NCBI RefSeq assembly: GCF_900090275.1
Contig: NZ_LT607755.1
Span: forward strand, 2,046,001 to 2,110,000
From: Micromonospora zamorensis
GTDB taxonomy: Bacteria > Actinomycetota > Actinomycetes > Mycobacteriales > Micromonosporaceae
Length of the DNA: 64,000 nt
Direction: 5' to 3'
A program made the translations under genes and the position numbers. How positions within the stretch are numbered: the first letter of the stretch is position 1; the number at the start of each line of letters is the position of its first letter. This document shows, one piece after another, positions 34,994 through 44,095 of this stretch. The notes beneath the pieces are model-generated. The model was given only the letters and a program-made list of their open reading frames with translations. It made no database searches and had not been told where the DNA came from.

Positions 34994-35479
34994 GTGACGA
35001 CGACGATCGTGCCCATCGGCTGCGCCCATCCGGCTTTCGATCAGGTAGCTGCTCTGTTTGACGACTATCGCGTGCACTACGGCCAACCGTCATCCCCTGA
35101 GATCACACGCACCTGGCTGCACGACCAGCTCGCGCAACACCGGCTCTCCGCCGCTGCCGCCATCCGAGCCGATGACGTCTGTGGCTTCATCACGGCCATG
35201 ATCATGCCGGCGTCGCTCACGCTGGGCACCGCATGGTCGATCCGCGACCTCTACGTGGCCCCGCGCCATCGCCGTAGCGGCATCGCGCACGCCCTCCTGG
35301 AGCACACCATCCACAACGCGCGTTCCGCTGGCGCGCGTCGTGTGTCACTCCAGACCGAGACCGACAACGCTCCGGCTCTGAGGCTCTATACCGAGGTCGG
35401 CTTCCAGCCCGTTACCGGCCTGGAACTGCTCAACCGCAGCTTCGATCTCACCGACCAGGATCCAGGAGACACGGCCTAG
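34994..35479 (+). CDS. GNAT-family acetyltransferase
   Basis: A 161-residue GNAT protein from GTG 34994. Motif A: IRDLYVAPRHRRSGIAHALL. Motif B: LQTETDNAPALRLYTEVGF. The N-terminal region (FDQVAALFDDYRVHYGQP) resembles the group that acetylates small amines or antibiotics, without proof. Divergent from the GNAT gene at 34889 with about 100 bases between starts. Confidence 0.87.
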   Translation: MTTTIVPIGCAHPAFDQVAALFDDYRVHYGQPSSPEITRTWLHDQLAQHRLSAAAAIRADDVCGFITAMIMPASLTLGTAWSIRDLYVAPRHRRSGIAHALLEHTIHNARSAGARRVSLQTETDNAPALRLYTEVGFQPVTGLELLNRSFDLTDQDPGDTA

Positions 35480-35565
35480 CGGGCATTCTCGAACCTTCCA
35501 GCACGCTCCTGCCGCTGACCGCGGTCGTGCTGCGATGCGCGAGCACCGGCCCGTATGGTGGCGCG

Positions 35566-35877
35566 ATGATCACTTGCGTCGTGCACTACACCATCGACCC
35601 CGCGCAGATCGAGGCCTTCGAACGCTTCGCTCGTGAGTGGATGCGGCTGGTGGCCGCGCACGGTGGCGTGCACCACGGCTATTTCCTGCCCGCCGAGGGA
35701 GCCAGCGACAAGGCGGAGGCGCTGTTCAGTTTCGAGAGCCTGGCAGCCTACGAGCGTTACCGTGCGCGGTTCGGTAATGACCCGGAGTTCGTCGCGGCGG
35801 ACAGCATCCGCAACGACTCGGGTTGTGTCGTGCGGTACGAGCGGACCTTCATGCGACCGCTCCTGCCGACCGACTGA
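35566..35877 (+). CDS. NIPSNAP-family protein
   Basis: A 103-residue dimeric alpha/beta-barrel protein. TIDPAQIEAFERFAREWMRL, then GGVHHGYFLPAEG, and the SLAAYERYRARFGNDPEF stretch match NIPSNAP domains. Function in bacteria is unknown. ATG 35566 is taken because the family normally begins at this strand. It runs tail to tail with the DinB gene (35890). Confidence 0.83.
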   Translation: MITCVVHYTIDPAQIEAFERFAREWMRLVAAHGGVHHGYFLPAEGASDKAEALFSFESLAAYERYRARFGNDPEFVAADSIRNDSGCVVRYERTFMRPLLPTD

Positions 35878-35889
35878 GCCCGGCCGGTC

Positions 35890-36609
35890 CTACTGCTGCG
35901 CGTCGAGGTCGCGTGTCGCGTAGCGAAGGTGCTCCCACTCCTCGTCGAAGATCACCTGGAGGCAGTGCAGGACCGGCCGCTCGTGCGCGGGTGACCACGG
36001 GGTCGGCCGAGGCTCGGCGAGCAGCCCCGGTGTGACGGTCGCGAGGAAGCCGCGCACCATGGCCTGCCGCTCGGCACGCAGGTCGAGCACCTCGGCGAAG
36101 CTCGGATGCCGCGTGGCAAAGACCGACATGTCGAATCCATCCGTCTCGTACTCGGTGTATGGCTGCCCGAGCGGATGGAAGGGTTGCGGCAGGCGCAGGA
36201 TCGCCTTGCCGAGCCATGCGTCCGTGGCGAACGCGAGGTGGCGCAGGGTCTGCGCGAACGACCACTCGCCACCGATCGAGGCGTCGGTGGTGCTCTGCGG
36301 CATGGACTCGACCCGGTCGACGGCGGCCGACCAGGCCCGTTCGAGTGCCGCCCACGCCAAGCGCAGGCCCTCGGGATCGCCGGCATTCTTCAGCTCGCGG
36401 CCGGGAAACCGTCGGTTGAGCTCGGCCTCGACGAGCGGCACCACGTCGACACCGTTGATCAGCAGCGTGCCGTCCGCCAGCCACGGCGCATCGATGTCGA
36501 GCCCGCTGACATCGACGCCGCGCATGACCGCACCGGCCAACGTCGACCTGTTGAACCGCGCGCCTCGTAGGTCCCTGTCGACGAACGTGGTGGTGTCGCC
36601 CTGGGTCAT
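35890..36609 (-). CDS. DinB-family protein with short pentapeptide-like N-terminal segment
   Basis: A 239-residue protein. Residues about 10-40 read DLRGARFNRSTLAGAVMRGV, giving three pentapeptide-repeat-like A(D/N)Lxx turns. Residues about 85-235 form a DinB four-helix bundle with candidate metal histidines in TLRHLAFATDAWL and IFDEEWEHLRYA. DinB-like proteins are often thiol-dependent metal enzymes; the DinB part here resembles DUF664/DinB_2. The fusion of both units is common in actinobacteria but unexplained. Confidence 0.78.
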   Translation of the reverse strand: MTQGDTTTFVDRDLRGARFNRSTLAGAVMRGVDVSGLDIDAPWLADGTLLINGVDVVPLVEAELNRRFPGRELKNAGDPEGLRLAWAALERAWSAAVDRVESMPQSTTDASIGGEWSFAQTLRHLAFATDAWLGKAILRLPQPFHPLGQPYTEYETDGFDMSVFATRHPSFAEVLDLRAERQAMVRGFLATVTPGLLAEPRPTPWSPAHERPVLHCLQVIFDEEWEHLRYATRDLDAQQ

Positions 36610-36743
36610 GACAGCCTCCGTCTCGATGGCCTTCGCGGCGATGCTAGCGGGCTGGTCCGACAGAGCCCGCCGCCCGATGTCCGGCGACGCGGGCCCGTGC
36701 AGCGCCGGCGGGCGCCGACCCAGGGGGCGCGGAGCGCGGGAAC

Positions 36744-36794
36744 ATGCTCGCGGCGATGACGACCGGTGCCGCTGGCGAGGATTGCCGCGAGCAT
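36744..36794 (-). terminator. Stem-loop downstream of the DJ-1 operon
   Basis: ATGCTCGCGGC and its exact complement GCCGCGAGCAT (11 bp) are separated by 29 bases. It starts 22 bases after the stop of the minus-strand gene at 36817. The long loop makes terminator function only probable. Confidence 0.5.
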
Positions 36795-36816
36795 ATGGAC
36801 CGCCACCGGGACCCCC

Positions 36817-37131
36817 TCACGCGCTCCGCTCACCGGTCACGCGCGTCCGCGGCAGCCGCCCGGCGCGGGACTCGCCGGAGAGGGCGTCGCCGTGAACGAT
36901 GACGTCGTACGCCAGGTTGAGCCGCAGTGGTCTGGTGATGCTCTGCCGCCAGGTGACGCGCTGCCCGGTTGGGTCCTCGTGGACCACGATGTCGGTGAGG
37001 GGCGTGGTCTCGCCAGCGCCGGTCGCGCTGCCGTGGATCACGCCATCCTCTTCCTCGAAGTGGTAGGCGGCCTCGATGGTGCCGACGGGTGTCTTCATGC
37101 GGAGGAGCCAGGTGCCGACAATGGTGTTCAT
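36817..37131 (-). CDS. Conserved lipocalin-like hypothetical protein
   Basis: A 104-residue all-beta protein (GTWLLRMKTPVGTIEA, then VTWRQSITRPLRLNL and the C-terminal GESRAGRLPRTRVTG). Small conserved proteins of this pattern occur in actinomycetes and look like half-lipocalin or DUF-type beta sandwiches. It is 38 bases after the DJ-1 gene on the same strand, probably one operon. No catalytic motif is visible. Confidence 0.7.
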   Translation of the reverse strand: MNTIVGTWLLRMKTPVGTIEAAYHFEEEDGVIHGSATGAGETTPLTDIVVHEDPTGQRVTWRQSITRPLRLNLAYDVIVHGDALSGESRAGRLPRTRVTGERSA

Positions 37132-37169
37132 CTGCTTGGTGACTTTCCTTCTTCGAGGGGCGGGGCAGG

Positions 37170-37829
37170 TCAGGCCGCGTGCTGACCTGTGGTCTTCCAG
37201 GTGGTGCCGCGACGCTCGTACTCGAACAGTTCCTCGACCGCGTGCGCGGCCTGCGAACCGAAGTCCCGTTCGAGCAGGTAGAGGGCTACGTCGAGACCCG
37301 ACGTCACGCCGCCGCCGCTGACCAGGTCGCCGTCGTCGACAACGCGCGCGCGGACGGCGTTCACGCCGGTGGCGTCGAGCATGTCGATGCCGAGCACGTG
37401 CGTGGTCGCGGTGCGACCTTCGAGGAGACCGGCCATCGCGAGGGCGAGTGATCCCCCGCAGAAGGCCGCGACGGTGATCTTCGGGTTGTCGAGCGCCCGG
37501 CGGATGAGGGGCATCGCGTCGCTCTGCGCGAATCGACCCAGGAGTACGGGGATCGTTTCGTCTCCGGCGTCCGGGTCCCCGTCGACGGGGCCGACCGCAC
37601 CCGGGACGACCACGTAGCCGGGTACGTCCGGATCGAGCCTGGCGGTGGCCGTCAGGGTGATCTGGGAGTTGCCGGCTCGTACGACGCCGGGACCGCTCGC
37701 GCTGACGAACTCCACGGCGAGCGCGCCACCGAGGAACTGACTGCCGGCGGTGAGCACCTCGAACGGGGCGATGACATCAAGGGGATCGAAGCCGTCGAAG
37801 AGCACGATCTGGACGTGGACCTGTGTCAT
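37170..37829 (-). CDS. DJ-1/PfpI-family protein
   Basis: A 219-residue class I glutamine-amidotransferase-like protein. The nucleophile elbow is AAFCGGSLALAMAGLL with the cysteine after Phe, and a Glu-containing start (FDGFDPLDVIAPFEV) supplies the usual partner acid. Relatives include isonitrile hydratases and glyoxalase III-like enzymes. It is divergent from a GlxA-type regulator whose N-terminal domain has the same fold, with an inverted repeat in between. Confidence 0.87.
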   Translation of the reverse strand: MTQVHVQIVLFDGFDPLDVIAPFEVLTAGSQFLGGALAVEFVSASGPGVVRAGNSQITLTATARLDPDVPGYVVVPGAVGPVDGDPDAGDETIPVLLGRFAQSDAMPLIRRALDNPKITVAAFCGGSLALAMAGLLEGRTATTHVLGIDMLDATGVNAVRARVVDDGDLVSGGGVTSGLDVALYLLERDFGSQAAHAVEELFEYERRGTTWKTTGQHAA

Positions 37830-37892
37830 TGAGGATCTCTTCCGGTGGGCGTTTCCTCCTATGTTTGCGCCGCGCCGGACCGCGTTGCCATG

Positions 37893-37910
37893 GCTATCAA
37901 GACAGATAGC
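37893..37910. promoter_or_regulatory. Inverted repeat between DJ-1 gene and GlxA regulator
   Basis: GCTATC, six bases, GATAGC, within the 100-base divergent gap. Likely regulator binding site or promoter part. Confidence 0.45.
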
Positions 37911-37951
37911 TCCTGGATCTGGCCAGTCGCGAAGTGCCCTATCCTGCGGGG

Positions 37952-38941
37952 GTGTACACCGTCGTCGTGCTTGCGCTCCCCGATGTGATTGCCTTCGATC
38001 TGGCCACCCCGATCGAAACCTTCGGACGCGTGCGCCTACCGGACGGCCGCCCGGGATACCGGGTCGTCGTCGCCGGTCACGAGCCGTCCGTCCAGGCGGG
38101 TCCGGTGCGCCTGGCCGTCGACGACGGGCTGGACGCCGTCGAGCGGGCCGACCTCGTCGTGGTGCCAGGGAGGAACGACCCGTTGCAACCGTCGCCGCCC
38201 GCTGTTCTCGCGGCACTGCGGGCCGGAGCCCACCGTGGGACGCGAATCGCGTCGATCTGTGTCGGCGCGTTCACGCTGGCCGAGGCGGGGCTGCTCGACG
38301 GCCGAGACGCGACGACCCACTGGCTCGCCGCTGACGAACTCGCACGAAGGCATCCCGCTGTCCGGCTGAACCCGGATGTGCTCTACACGGACAACGGAAG
38401 CATCCTGACGTCCGCTGGTGCCTCGTCCGGTCTCGACCTGTGCCTGCACATCGTCCAGCGCGACTACGGGGTGGCCGTCGCGGCGGACGCCGCCCGCCTT
38501 GCCGTCGCGCCGCTGCACCGCCCCGGAGGGCAGGCGCAGTACATCGTTCGGAACCGGGCAACGCGCCGGACGTCGACGCTGCAACGAGCGCTCTCGTGGA
38601 TCGAGGCGAACGCGTACCGTGACCTGACCCTCGCGGACATCGCCGCCGCTGCCGGCATGAGCGTGCGCACGCTGACCCGCCGATTCAAGGACGAGACCGG
38701 GCAGAGCCCCATGCAATGGGTGTCGGGGGTGCGCATCCGCCACGCACAGGACCTGCTGGAGACCACCGACCACACCGTCGACCGGATCGCTGCCCAGACC
38801 GGCTTTCCGACGACCAGCAACTTCCGGTTCCAGTTCGGACAACTCCTCGGCGTCACGCCCGGGGCGTACCGGAGGGTCTTCCGTCCGCAACCGTCACGGG
38901 GTGTTGCTGTTGCCAGGGATCTCCCGAGCCGCCGGCGGTGA
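37952..38941 (+). CDS. GlxA-family AraC-type regulator (DJ-1 domain plus AraC HTH)
   Basis: About 329 residues. N-terminal DJ-1/PfpI-like domain (1-170; the elbow ICVGAFTLAEAGLL has the cysteine) and C-terminal AraC HTH (about 215-320: LADIAAAAGMSVRTLTRRF and GVTPGAYRRVF). The start could be GTG 37952 or GTG 37934; the first matches the family N-terminus. Its last 89 bases overlap, in opposite direction, the end of the MerR gene. It presumably controls the divergent DJ-1 operon. Confidence 0.87.
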   Translation: MYTVVVLALPDVIAFDLATPIETFGRVRLPDGRPGYRVVVAGHEPSVQAGPVRLAVDDGLDAVERADLVVVPGRNDPLQPSPPAVLAALRAGAHRGTRIASICVGAFTLAEAGLLDGRDATTHWLAADELARRHPAVRLNPDVLYTDNGSILTSAGASSGLDLCLHIVQRDYGVAVAADAARLAVAPLHRPGGQAQYIVRNRATRRTSTLQRALSWIEANAYRDLTLADIAAAAGMSVRTLTRRFKDETGQSPMQWVSGVRIRHAQDLLETTDHTVDRIAAQTGFPTTSNFRFQFGQLLGVTPGAYRRVFRPQPSRGVAVARDLPSRRR

Positions 38942-39305
38942 GGTGCTGCTCGTAGCTGGCCACCTTGACGTCGACGAGCTCGAGGCAGTCGCTCAGCCGC
39001 GCCAACTGCTCGGTGATGTGGCGCCGGTGTTCGCGGAGCAGATCGAGCCGTTCGGCCTCGTTGCCGCTGCCCTCGCGGACGAGCTGGGCCAGGCGGCTGA
39101 TCGTCGTGAGCGGCATGCCGGAAGCGCGGAACTTCACGCAGTTCGCCAGCCACTCGACATCCCAGGCGCTGTAGACACGCCTTCCGGACCCGTCCCGCCG
39201 CACGTCACCGGCCAACAGGCCCGCACGCTCGTAGAGCCGCAGAGTGTGCACGCTCAAGCCGGTGCGCTGCGCCACCTGCCCGATGCTGAGGTCCCCGTCC
39301 GCCAT
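38853..39305 (-). CDS. MerR-family regulator
   Basis: A 150-residue regulator from ATG 39305 (ATG 39323 is possible but would overlap the -35 box of the opposite promoter). HTH: LSIGQVAQRTGLSVHTLRLY and the wing with GRRVYSAWDVEWL, then a dimerisation helix (about 80-120). There is one cysteine in the HTH region and one in the helix but no metal loop, so a small-molecule or redox signal is likely. Typical partner of the divergent SDR gene. Confidence 0.87.
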   Translation of the reverse strand: MADGDLSIGQVAQRTGLSVHTLRLYERAGLLAGDVRRDGSGRRVYSAWDVEWLANCVKFRASGMPLTTISRLAQLVREGSGNEAERLDLLREHRRHITEQLARLSDCLELVDVKVASYEQHLTAGGSGDPWQQQHPVTVADGRPSGTPRA

Positions 39306-39322
39306 GGCGTCGACCGTAGCCA

Positions 39323-39353
39323 TTGACCTAGACCTCGGTCTAGCACCTAGCGT
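39323..39353 (+). promoter_or_regulatory. MerR-type promoter with 19-bp spacer and palindrome
   Basis: TTGACC (39323-39328) and TAGCGT (39348-39353) are 19 bases apart, the overlong spacer typical of MerR-activated promoters. The perfect palindrome CTAGACCTCGGTCTAG (39328-39343) lies in the spacer. The ATG of the SDR is at 39361, only eight bases after the -10 box, so the mRNA should be leaderless or nearly so. Confidence 0.75.
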
Positions 39354-39360
39354 CCGCGAC

Positions 39361-40278
39361 ATGACAAGCGACACGACCCACACCATGTTCGGCGCCCACA
39401 GCACCACCGCGGATGTCCTCGCCGGCATCGACCTGACCGGCAGGACCGCCGTCGTCACGGGTGGCTACTCCGGCCTCGGACTCGCCACGACCCGGGCGTT
39501 CGCCCTAGCCGGGGCTCGGGTCGTCGTCCCCGCCCTCCGGCCGGACGCGGCGCAGCGGGCGCTCGCCGGCGTACCCGGGGTCGAGGTCGATCAACTCGAC
39601 CTCGCCGACCTCGGCTCCGTCCGCGCGTTCGCCGAACGGTTCCTTCGCAGCCATTCCGCCCTCGACATCCTGATCGCGAACGCCGGGATCATGGCCTGCC
39701 CGGAGACACGGACAGGACCCGGCTGGGAAGCGCACCTCGCGATCAACCACCTCGGCCACTACGCGTTGGTGAACCTGCTGTGGCCCGCGCTCACCGCCGC
39801 CGGCACGGCTCGTGTCGTCTCGGTCGCCTCCGGGCGCAACCCGACGTGGCGTATCCGGTGGGACGACGTGCAGTTTGAGCGCGGCTACGACAAGTGGGAG
39901 GCGTACACCCAGTCCAAGCTCGCGAATGTGCTGTTCGCCCGCCACCTCGACCTGCTCGGCAGAGGGCAGCGCGTCCGCGCCTTCTCGGTCAACCCCGGCT
40001 GGATCCGCACGCCCCTGCAACGACACCTCGCGGTCGAGGAAATGGTCGCCGCGGGCTGGATCGACGCGGACGGAACTCCGGCGCCGGGGCTGTTCAAGAC
40101 CGTCGAGCAAGGCGCGGCGACCCAGGTCTGGGCCGCCACGTCACCTCAACTTGACGCGAACGGCGGCGACTACTGCGTGGACTGCCAGCGCACCGACGGC
40201 AGCCCCACCGACGCCAGTGAGGCGGCCCGCCTCTGGGCGCTGTCGGCCGACCTGACCGGCCTCGACGTCATCGGATAG
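39361..40278 (+). CDS. Short-chain dehydrogenase/reductase (retinol-dehydrogenase-like)
   Basis: A 305-residue SDR with VVTGGYSGLGLATTRA (cofactor motif), IANAGIM, the catalytic Ser in VSVASGRN and Tyr-x-x-x-Lys in YTQSK. The extended C-terminal part and the Arg after the third strand place it among retinol-dehydrogenase-like/NAD(P)-dependent SDRs. No ribosome site is seen before ATG 39361, in line with the leaderless promoter. It runs tail to tail with the helical protein at 40282. Confidence 0.88.
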   Translation: MTSDTTHTMFGAHSTTADVLAGIDLTGRTAVVTGGYSGLGLATTRAFALAGARVVVPALRPDAAQRALAGVPGVEVDQLDLADLGSVRAFAERFLRSHSALDILIANAGIMACPETRTGPGWEAHLAINHLGHYALVNLLWPALTAAGTARVVSVASGRNPTWRIRWDDVQFERGYDKWEAYTQSKLANVLFARHLDLLGRGQRVRAFSVNPGWIRTPLQRHLAVEEMVAAGWIDADGTPAPGLFKTVEQGAATQVWAATSPQLDANGGDYCVDCQRTDGSPTDASEAARLWALSADLTGLDVIG

Positions 40279-40281
40279 CCC

Positions 40282-40851
40282 TCACGCTCGCGCTCGTCCG
40301 CCGTCCTCGGCAATGTCAGGCGTGGGCAGCGGCCGGCGGCGAAGCTCGCGCAACACGCCGTGCCGGTGCGCGGCCCACGCGAGGCGTCGGACGCTCGGGT
40401 GTCTGACGAACAGCACCGTCGCCCGACGGATCAGGCCGAACCGGTTGTCGCTGACCTGGTTGTCGATGGCCTGCCAGATCAGCTCGCGCGCCTTGGCGCT
40501 GTCGAGGACCGCCCGAACCTCACGTCGCACCGCGGGATCCTCGGCCGCCGAGGCGATGGCAGCGGCCTGACCCGGCCGGTCCGCGAGCGGCTCCACCACC
40601 GCCGCGACGAGCGGCCGGCGCACCTCGTCCCGCTCCAGCAGGAGGAGCACCGCTTCCCGGATCTCGACAGTGTCCAGGCTGGACCGCAGCAGGCTCAACA
40701 GGCTGCTCTCCACCTCGCGATCGTGATCCGCGACGGACAGCGTGGCCAGCAGCACCGACACCTCGTCGAGATCGATGAGGTGTCGCAGCCCGCTGCGGAA
40801 CTCCGGCAGCCCCCACGCGACCTGCAGAGCCTTCACGAGATTGCGGTTCAT
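40282..40851 (-). CDS. Helical hypothetical protein
   Basis: A 189-residue, almost entirely alpha-helical protein with Leu-rich amphipathic repeats of about 35-40 residues (LLRSSLDTVEIREAVLLLLE, then VRRPLVAAVVEPLADRP, then VRREVRAVLDSAKARE), suggesting a HEAT-like solenoid. The tail is basic. No enzyme motif or membrane segment is seen. I do not recognise the family. Coding character is good. Confidence 0.65.
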   Translation of the reverse strand: MNRNLVKALQVAWGLPEFRSGLRHLIDLDEVSVLLATLSVADHDREVESSLLSLLRSSLDTVEIREAVLLLLERDEVRRPLVAAVVEPLADRPGQAAAIASAAEDPAVRREVRAVLDSAKARELIWQAIDNQVSDNRFGLIRRATVLFVRHPSVRRLAWAAHRHGVLRELRRRPLPTPDIAEDGGRARA

Positions 40852-40954
40852 GAGCCACCCGCTACCCGGAAGCGACAGCCGGCGAAACCCCGAGGCCGGC
40901 CGGGATTGATCAGCTGAGGCTTCTACAGCGTGGATGCCTGTTGCTCGGACATCG

Positions 40955-42142
40955 TCACCTCACCGGGTTGCCGGCGCGGTAGACGGCGAGCGGGCGGCGC
41001 AGTGCGCTGATGTCGCTCGTCGGGTCGCCGTCCACGACCAGCAGGTCAGCCTCGAACCCGGGGCGGATGCGGCCCTTGCGCCGCCCCAGGCCACACACCT
41101 CGGCACCCACCGAGGTGGCCGCGGCGAGGGCGGCGGTGGGGGGAATGCCGCAGGCGACGTACTCGACCAGCGTCTCTGGCAGGATCCCGTGCGGCTTCGC
41201 GGGGCCGAGGCCCGCATCCGAACCGGCCACCAGGCGGACCCCGGCCCGGTGCAGGGTGGCGGCGCCGTCGCGCAGCGCCGCCGCACTGAGCCCGGCCCGC
41301 GCCGCCATCGCCACCACCTCCGGCGGCGTGACCACGGTCGGGTCGGTGCCGAGCGTGGCACACACCGCCACCCCGGACGCGGCCAGGCGGTCCGCCACCT
41401 CGTCGGGGACGTGGGCGCCGGCCGCGGTCACGCACGTGCAGTGCTCGATGCCGTCGACACCGACGCGCAGCGCCTGCTCGACGGCGTTGAGCGCGTGCGC
41501 GTGCACTGTCACCGGCAGGCCCAGATCGTGCGCCCGGGTCAGCGCGGCGGTCAGCTCCTGGTCAGTGAACTGCGGCCGGGTGGTGTCGGTGCCGGGGGTG
41601 AACACACCGCCGCTGGCCATGACCTTCACCAGGTCGGCCCCGGCTGCCGCCTTCAGGCGTACGGCCTCGCGGATCCCGTCGACGCCGCTCACCTCGCCCC
41701 CCATCGACCAGCAGTGCCCGCCGACGGTGGTGACGGGGGCACCCGAGGCCACCACAGTGGGCAGGTCGTCGCGCACCTTCCGGGCCCGCCACCGGAGCAC
41801 GGCACCGCGCCGGTCGCCCAGGTCCCGAACGGTCGTGACGCCAGCCGCCAGATGCGCGCGCAGTGACGCCTCGACAACCGCGTCGAGGTCCGTCTCGGGA
41901 CGCTCGGCGAGCCGGCCGAGCGCGTCGGGACCGGCATCGGCGCACAGGTGGACGTGAGCGTCCACCAGGCCGGGCAGCACGGTGCCGTTCGGCTCCTCGC
42001 GCACCGGCCAGCCCTCCGGCGCCTCGGCCCGGCCCCGCTGCACGTCGACGATGCGCCCACCGTCCAGCAGGACCAGCACCCCGCCGTCCACGAGTCGCTC
42101 GCCGTCGAACATCCGCGCCACCCGGATCGCACGCTTCGTCAT
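40955..42142 (-). CDS. Amidohydrolase-family metal-dependent hydrolase
   Basis: A 395-residue amidohydrolase. Metal motif 1 is VDAHVHLCADAG. A Lys in VKVMASGG is the bridging-residue candidate. The later ligands are His in TVHAHALNAVEQAL and in HCTCVT and Asp in VAGSDAG. All metal ligands are thus intact. The imidazolonepropionase-like/prolidase group is the best fit; these hydrolyse amide or lactam bonds. The substrate is unknown. Confidence 0.87.
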   Translation of the reverse strand: MTKRAIRVARMFDGERLVDGGVLVLLDGGRIVDVQRGRAEAPEGWPVREEPNGTVLPGLVDAHVHLCADAGPDALGRLAERPETDLDAVVEASLRAHLAAGVTTVRDLGDRRGAVLRWRARKVRDDLPTVVASGAPVTTVGGHCWSMGGEVSGVDGIREAVRLKAAAGADLVKVMASGGVFTPGTDTTRPQFTDQELTAALTRAHDLGLPVTVHAHALNAVEQALRVGVDGIEHCTCVTAAGAHVPDEVADRLAASGVAVCATLGTDPTVVTPPEVVAMAARAGLSAAALRDGAATLHRAGVRLVAGSDAGLGPAKPHGILPETLVEYVACGIPPTAALAAATSVGAEVCGLGRRKGRIRPGFEADLLVVDGDPTSDISALRRPLAVYRAGNPVR

Positions 42143-42320
42143 CGACCCTCCCCGTTGATGTGAACCGCTCCGGTCAGGCTCTCATTCGGCGGCGACGGAA
42201 TCCTGCTCGAACTCTGGCCCCTGCGACGGCGGCGGCAACCAGGGACGGTCACGGTCCTGACATCGCCGGCCCATCCAACGACGTCGGCGGGGCCCGGACG
42301 AAGCGGAATAGGCTTCAGCG

Positions 42321-43505
42321 ATGACTGGTGTGCTCAGTGGTGCCCGAAGCCCGGTGAACCCCCTTCGCCAGCTCACGCTCGACCAGCTCCGGCAACGGAC
42401 GAGCCTCAAGTGGCGGGAGTACCCCGACGACGTGCTGCCGCTCTGGGTGGCGGAGATGGACGTGCCGCTGGCCGAGCCGGTCGCGCGGGCGATCACCGAC
42501 GCCGTCGCGCGCGGCGACACCGGCTACACCTCCGGTACGGCGTACCCGCAGGCGCTGGCGGAGTTCGCCCGGCGTCGGTGGGGTTGGGACGGGCTGGCAG
42601 TGGAGCGCACCGCGCTGGTGCCCGACGTCATGCACGGCATCGTCGAGGTGCTGCGGCTGGTCACCGAGCCGGGGGACGCGGTGGTGGTCAACTGCCCGGT
42701 CTACCCACCGTTCTACGAGTTCGTGGCGCACGCCGACCGCCGGATCGTGGAGGCGCCGCTCGGCCAGGACCTGCGGATCGACCTCGACACACTGGAGGAC
42801 GCGTTCCGGCAGGCTCGGGCCGGTGGGCGGCCGGCGGCGTACCTGCTGTGCAGCCCGCACAACCCGACCGGCGTCCTGCACACCGCGGACGAGTTGACCG
42901 CCGTCGCCCGTCTGGCCGAGCGGCACGGGGTGCGGGTGGTCGCCGACGAGATCCACGCGCCGGTGGTGGGTGGGGGAGCGCGCTTCGTGCCGTACCTCTC
43001 GGTGCCCGGCGCGGAGAACGGCATGTCACTGATGTCCGCCTCCAAGGGGTGGAACCTGGCCGGTCTGCGCGGTGGTCTCCTGGTCGCCGGCCCGGCGGCG
43101 GCCGGTGACCTCGCCCGCGTTCCGTTCGAGGCCAGCGTCAGCACCAGCCACCTCGGCGTGATCGCCCACACCGCCGCCTTCACCGACGGCGGCGAGTGGC
43201 TCGACGCCCTGCTGGCCGGCCTGGACGACAACCGTCGGCTCCTCTCGGCGCTGCTCGCCGAGCACCTGCCGGCCATCCGTTACCAGCCCGGTCAGGCCAC
43301 CTATCTCGCCTGGCTCGACTGCCGTGCCCTGGGTCTCGGCGACGACCCCGCCGCGGTGTTCCTCGACCGGGGCCGGGTGGCGCTCAACTCCGGTCTGGCC
43401 TTCGGCACCGGCGGCAGCGGGCACGTCCGGTTGAATCTGGCCACCGCGCCGGAGTTGATCACCGAGGCGGTACGCCGGATGGCCGCCGCCGTCGCTCGCC
43501 CATAG
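42321..43505 (+). CDS. MalY/PatB-type pyridoxal-phosphate aminotransferase/beta C-S lyase
   Basis: A 394-residue fold-type I PLP enzyme. [20 protein letters not shown] near the N-terminus is the MalY/PatB signature; [17 protein letters not shown] and the PLP-binding Lys in [11 protein letters not shown] follow. Members cleave cystathionine or related cysteine conjugates or act as aminotransferases. The gene is single, divergent from the amidohydrolase. Confidence 0.88.
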   Translation: MTGVLSGARSPVNPLRQLTLDQLRQRTSLKWREYPDDVLPLWVAEMDVPLAEPVARAITDAVARGDTGYTSGTAYPQALAEFARRRWGWDGLAVERTALVPDVMHGIVEVLRLVTEPGDAVVVNCPVYPPFYEFVAHADRRIVEAPLGQDLRIDLDTLEDAFRQARAGGRPAAYLLCSPHNPTGVLHTADELTAVARLAERHGVRVVADEIHAPVVGGGARFVPYLSVPGAENGMSLMSASKGWNLAGLRGGLLVAGPAAAGDLARVPFEASVSTSHLGVIAHTAAFTDGGEWLDALLAGLDDNRRLLSALLAEHLPAIRYQPGQATYLAWLDCRALGLGDDPAAVFLDRGRVALNSGLAFGTGGSGHVRLNLATAPELITEAVRRMAAAVARP

Positions 43506-43536
43506 GGGGACTCCGCGTGGTGCGGCCGGGCCGTGC

Positions 43537-43962
43537 TCAGCGGCCCTCGACCGCGGAAGCGACAGTGGCCGGGGCGTTCAGGGGCGCGAGCTGGTCCGCA
43601 CCGAGCCCGTAGCGTTGGGCGAGGTATGCGGGGTCCTGCCAGGTGATCAGCGAGCCCGGCTGGCCGTCGTCGCGCACCATGAGCCGCATCGGCAGGTCGA
43701 TGGCGATCTCGGGACGGGCCAGCATGAGCGGCGTGCCCGCCTGCGGGTTCCCAAAGATGATCACCTGCGTGTCGGGCATGTTCAACCCGACCTTTCGGGC
43801 GGCCGCCGCATGGTCGACCACCGCCACCACCGCAGCACCGACCCGTTGCGCCTCAGCCCGCAGCGCGGAGATCGTCTCTCCGACACCGTGGGCGCTCCGC
43901 CTGGTCATCAGTCCGTCGTTCACGGTCGAACCCCCGCTCACCGTGTCGCTGGGCGAATCCAT
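43537..43962 (-). CDS. DUF302-family protein
   Basis: A 141-residue protein from ATG 43962. The DUF302 core reads QVIIFGNPQAGTPLMLARPE, then IAIDLPMRLMVRDD and YLAQRYGL, as in all members. No function is known; members bind as dimers and sometimes accompany thiol or heavy-metal genes. It is divergent from the sigma factor gene at 44096. Confidence 0.8.
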   Translation of the reverse strand: MDSPSDTVSGGSTVNDGLMTRRSAHGVGETISALRAEAQRVGAAVVAVVDHAAAARKVGLNMPDTQVIIFGNPQAGTPLMLARPEIAIDLPMRLMVRDDGQPGSLITWQDPAYLAQRYGLGADQLAPLNAPATVASAVEGR

Positions 43963-44095
43963 CTCATCCTGCTCGCAACCGGGGCCGGTTCGCGGGGATT
44001 TGCCGCCAACCCGCCGTCGGCACCGCGTCCGGCTCCGGTAACACCCGCGCTCCGCCGTACGAATAAGGGGTGTAACGGCTACGAGAGGACGGCCT

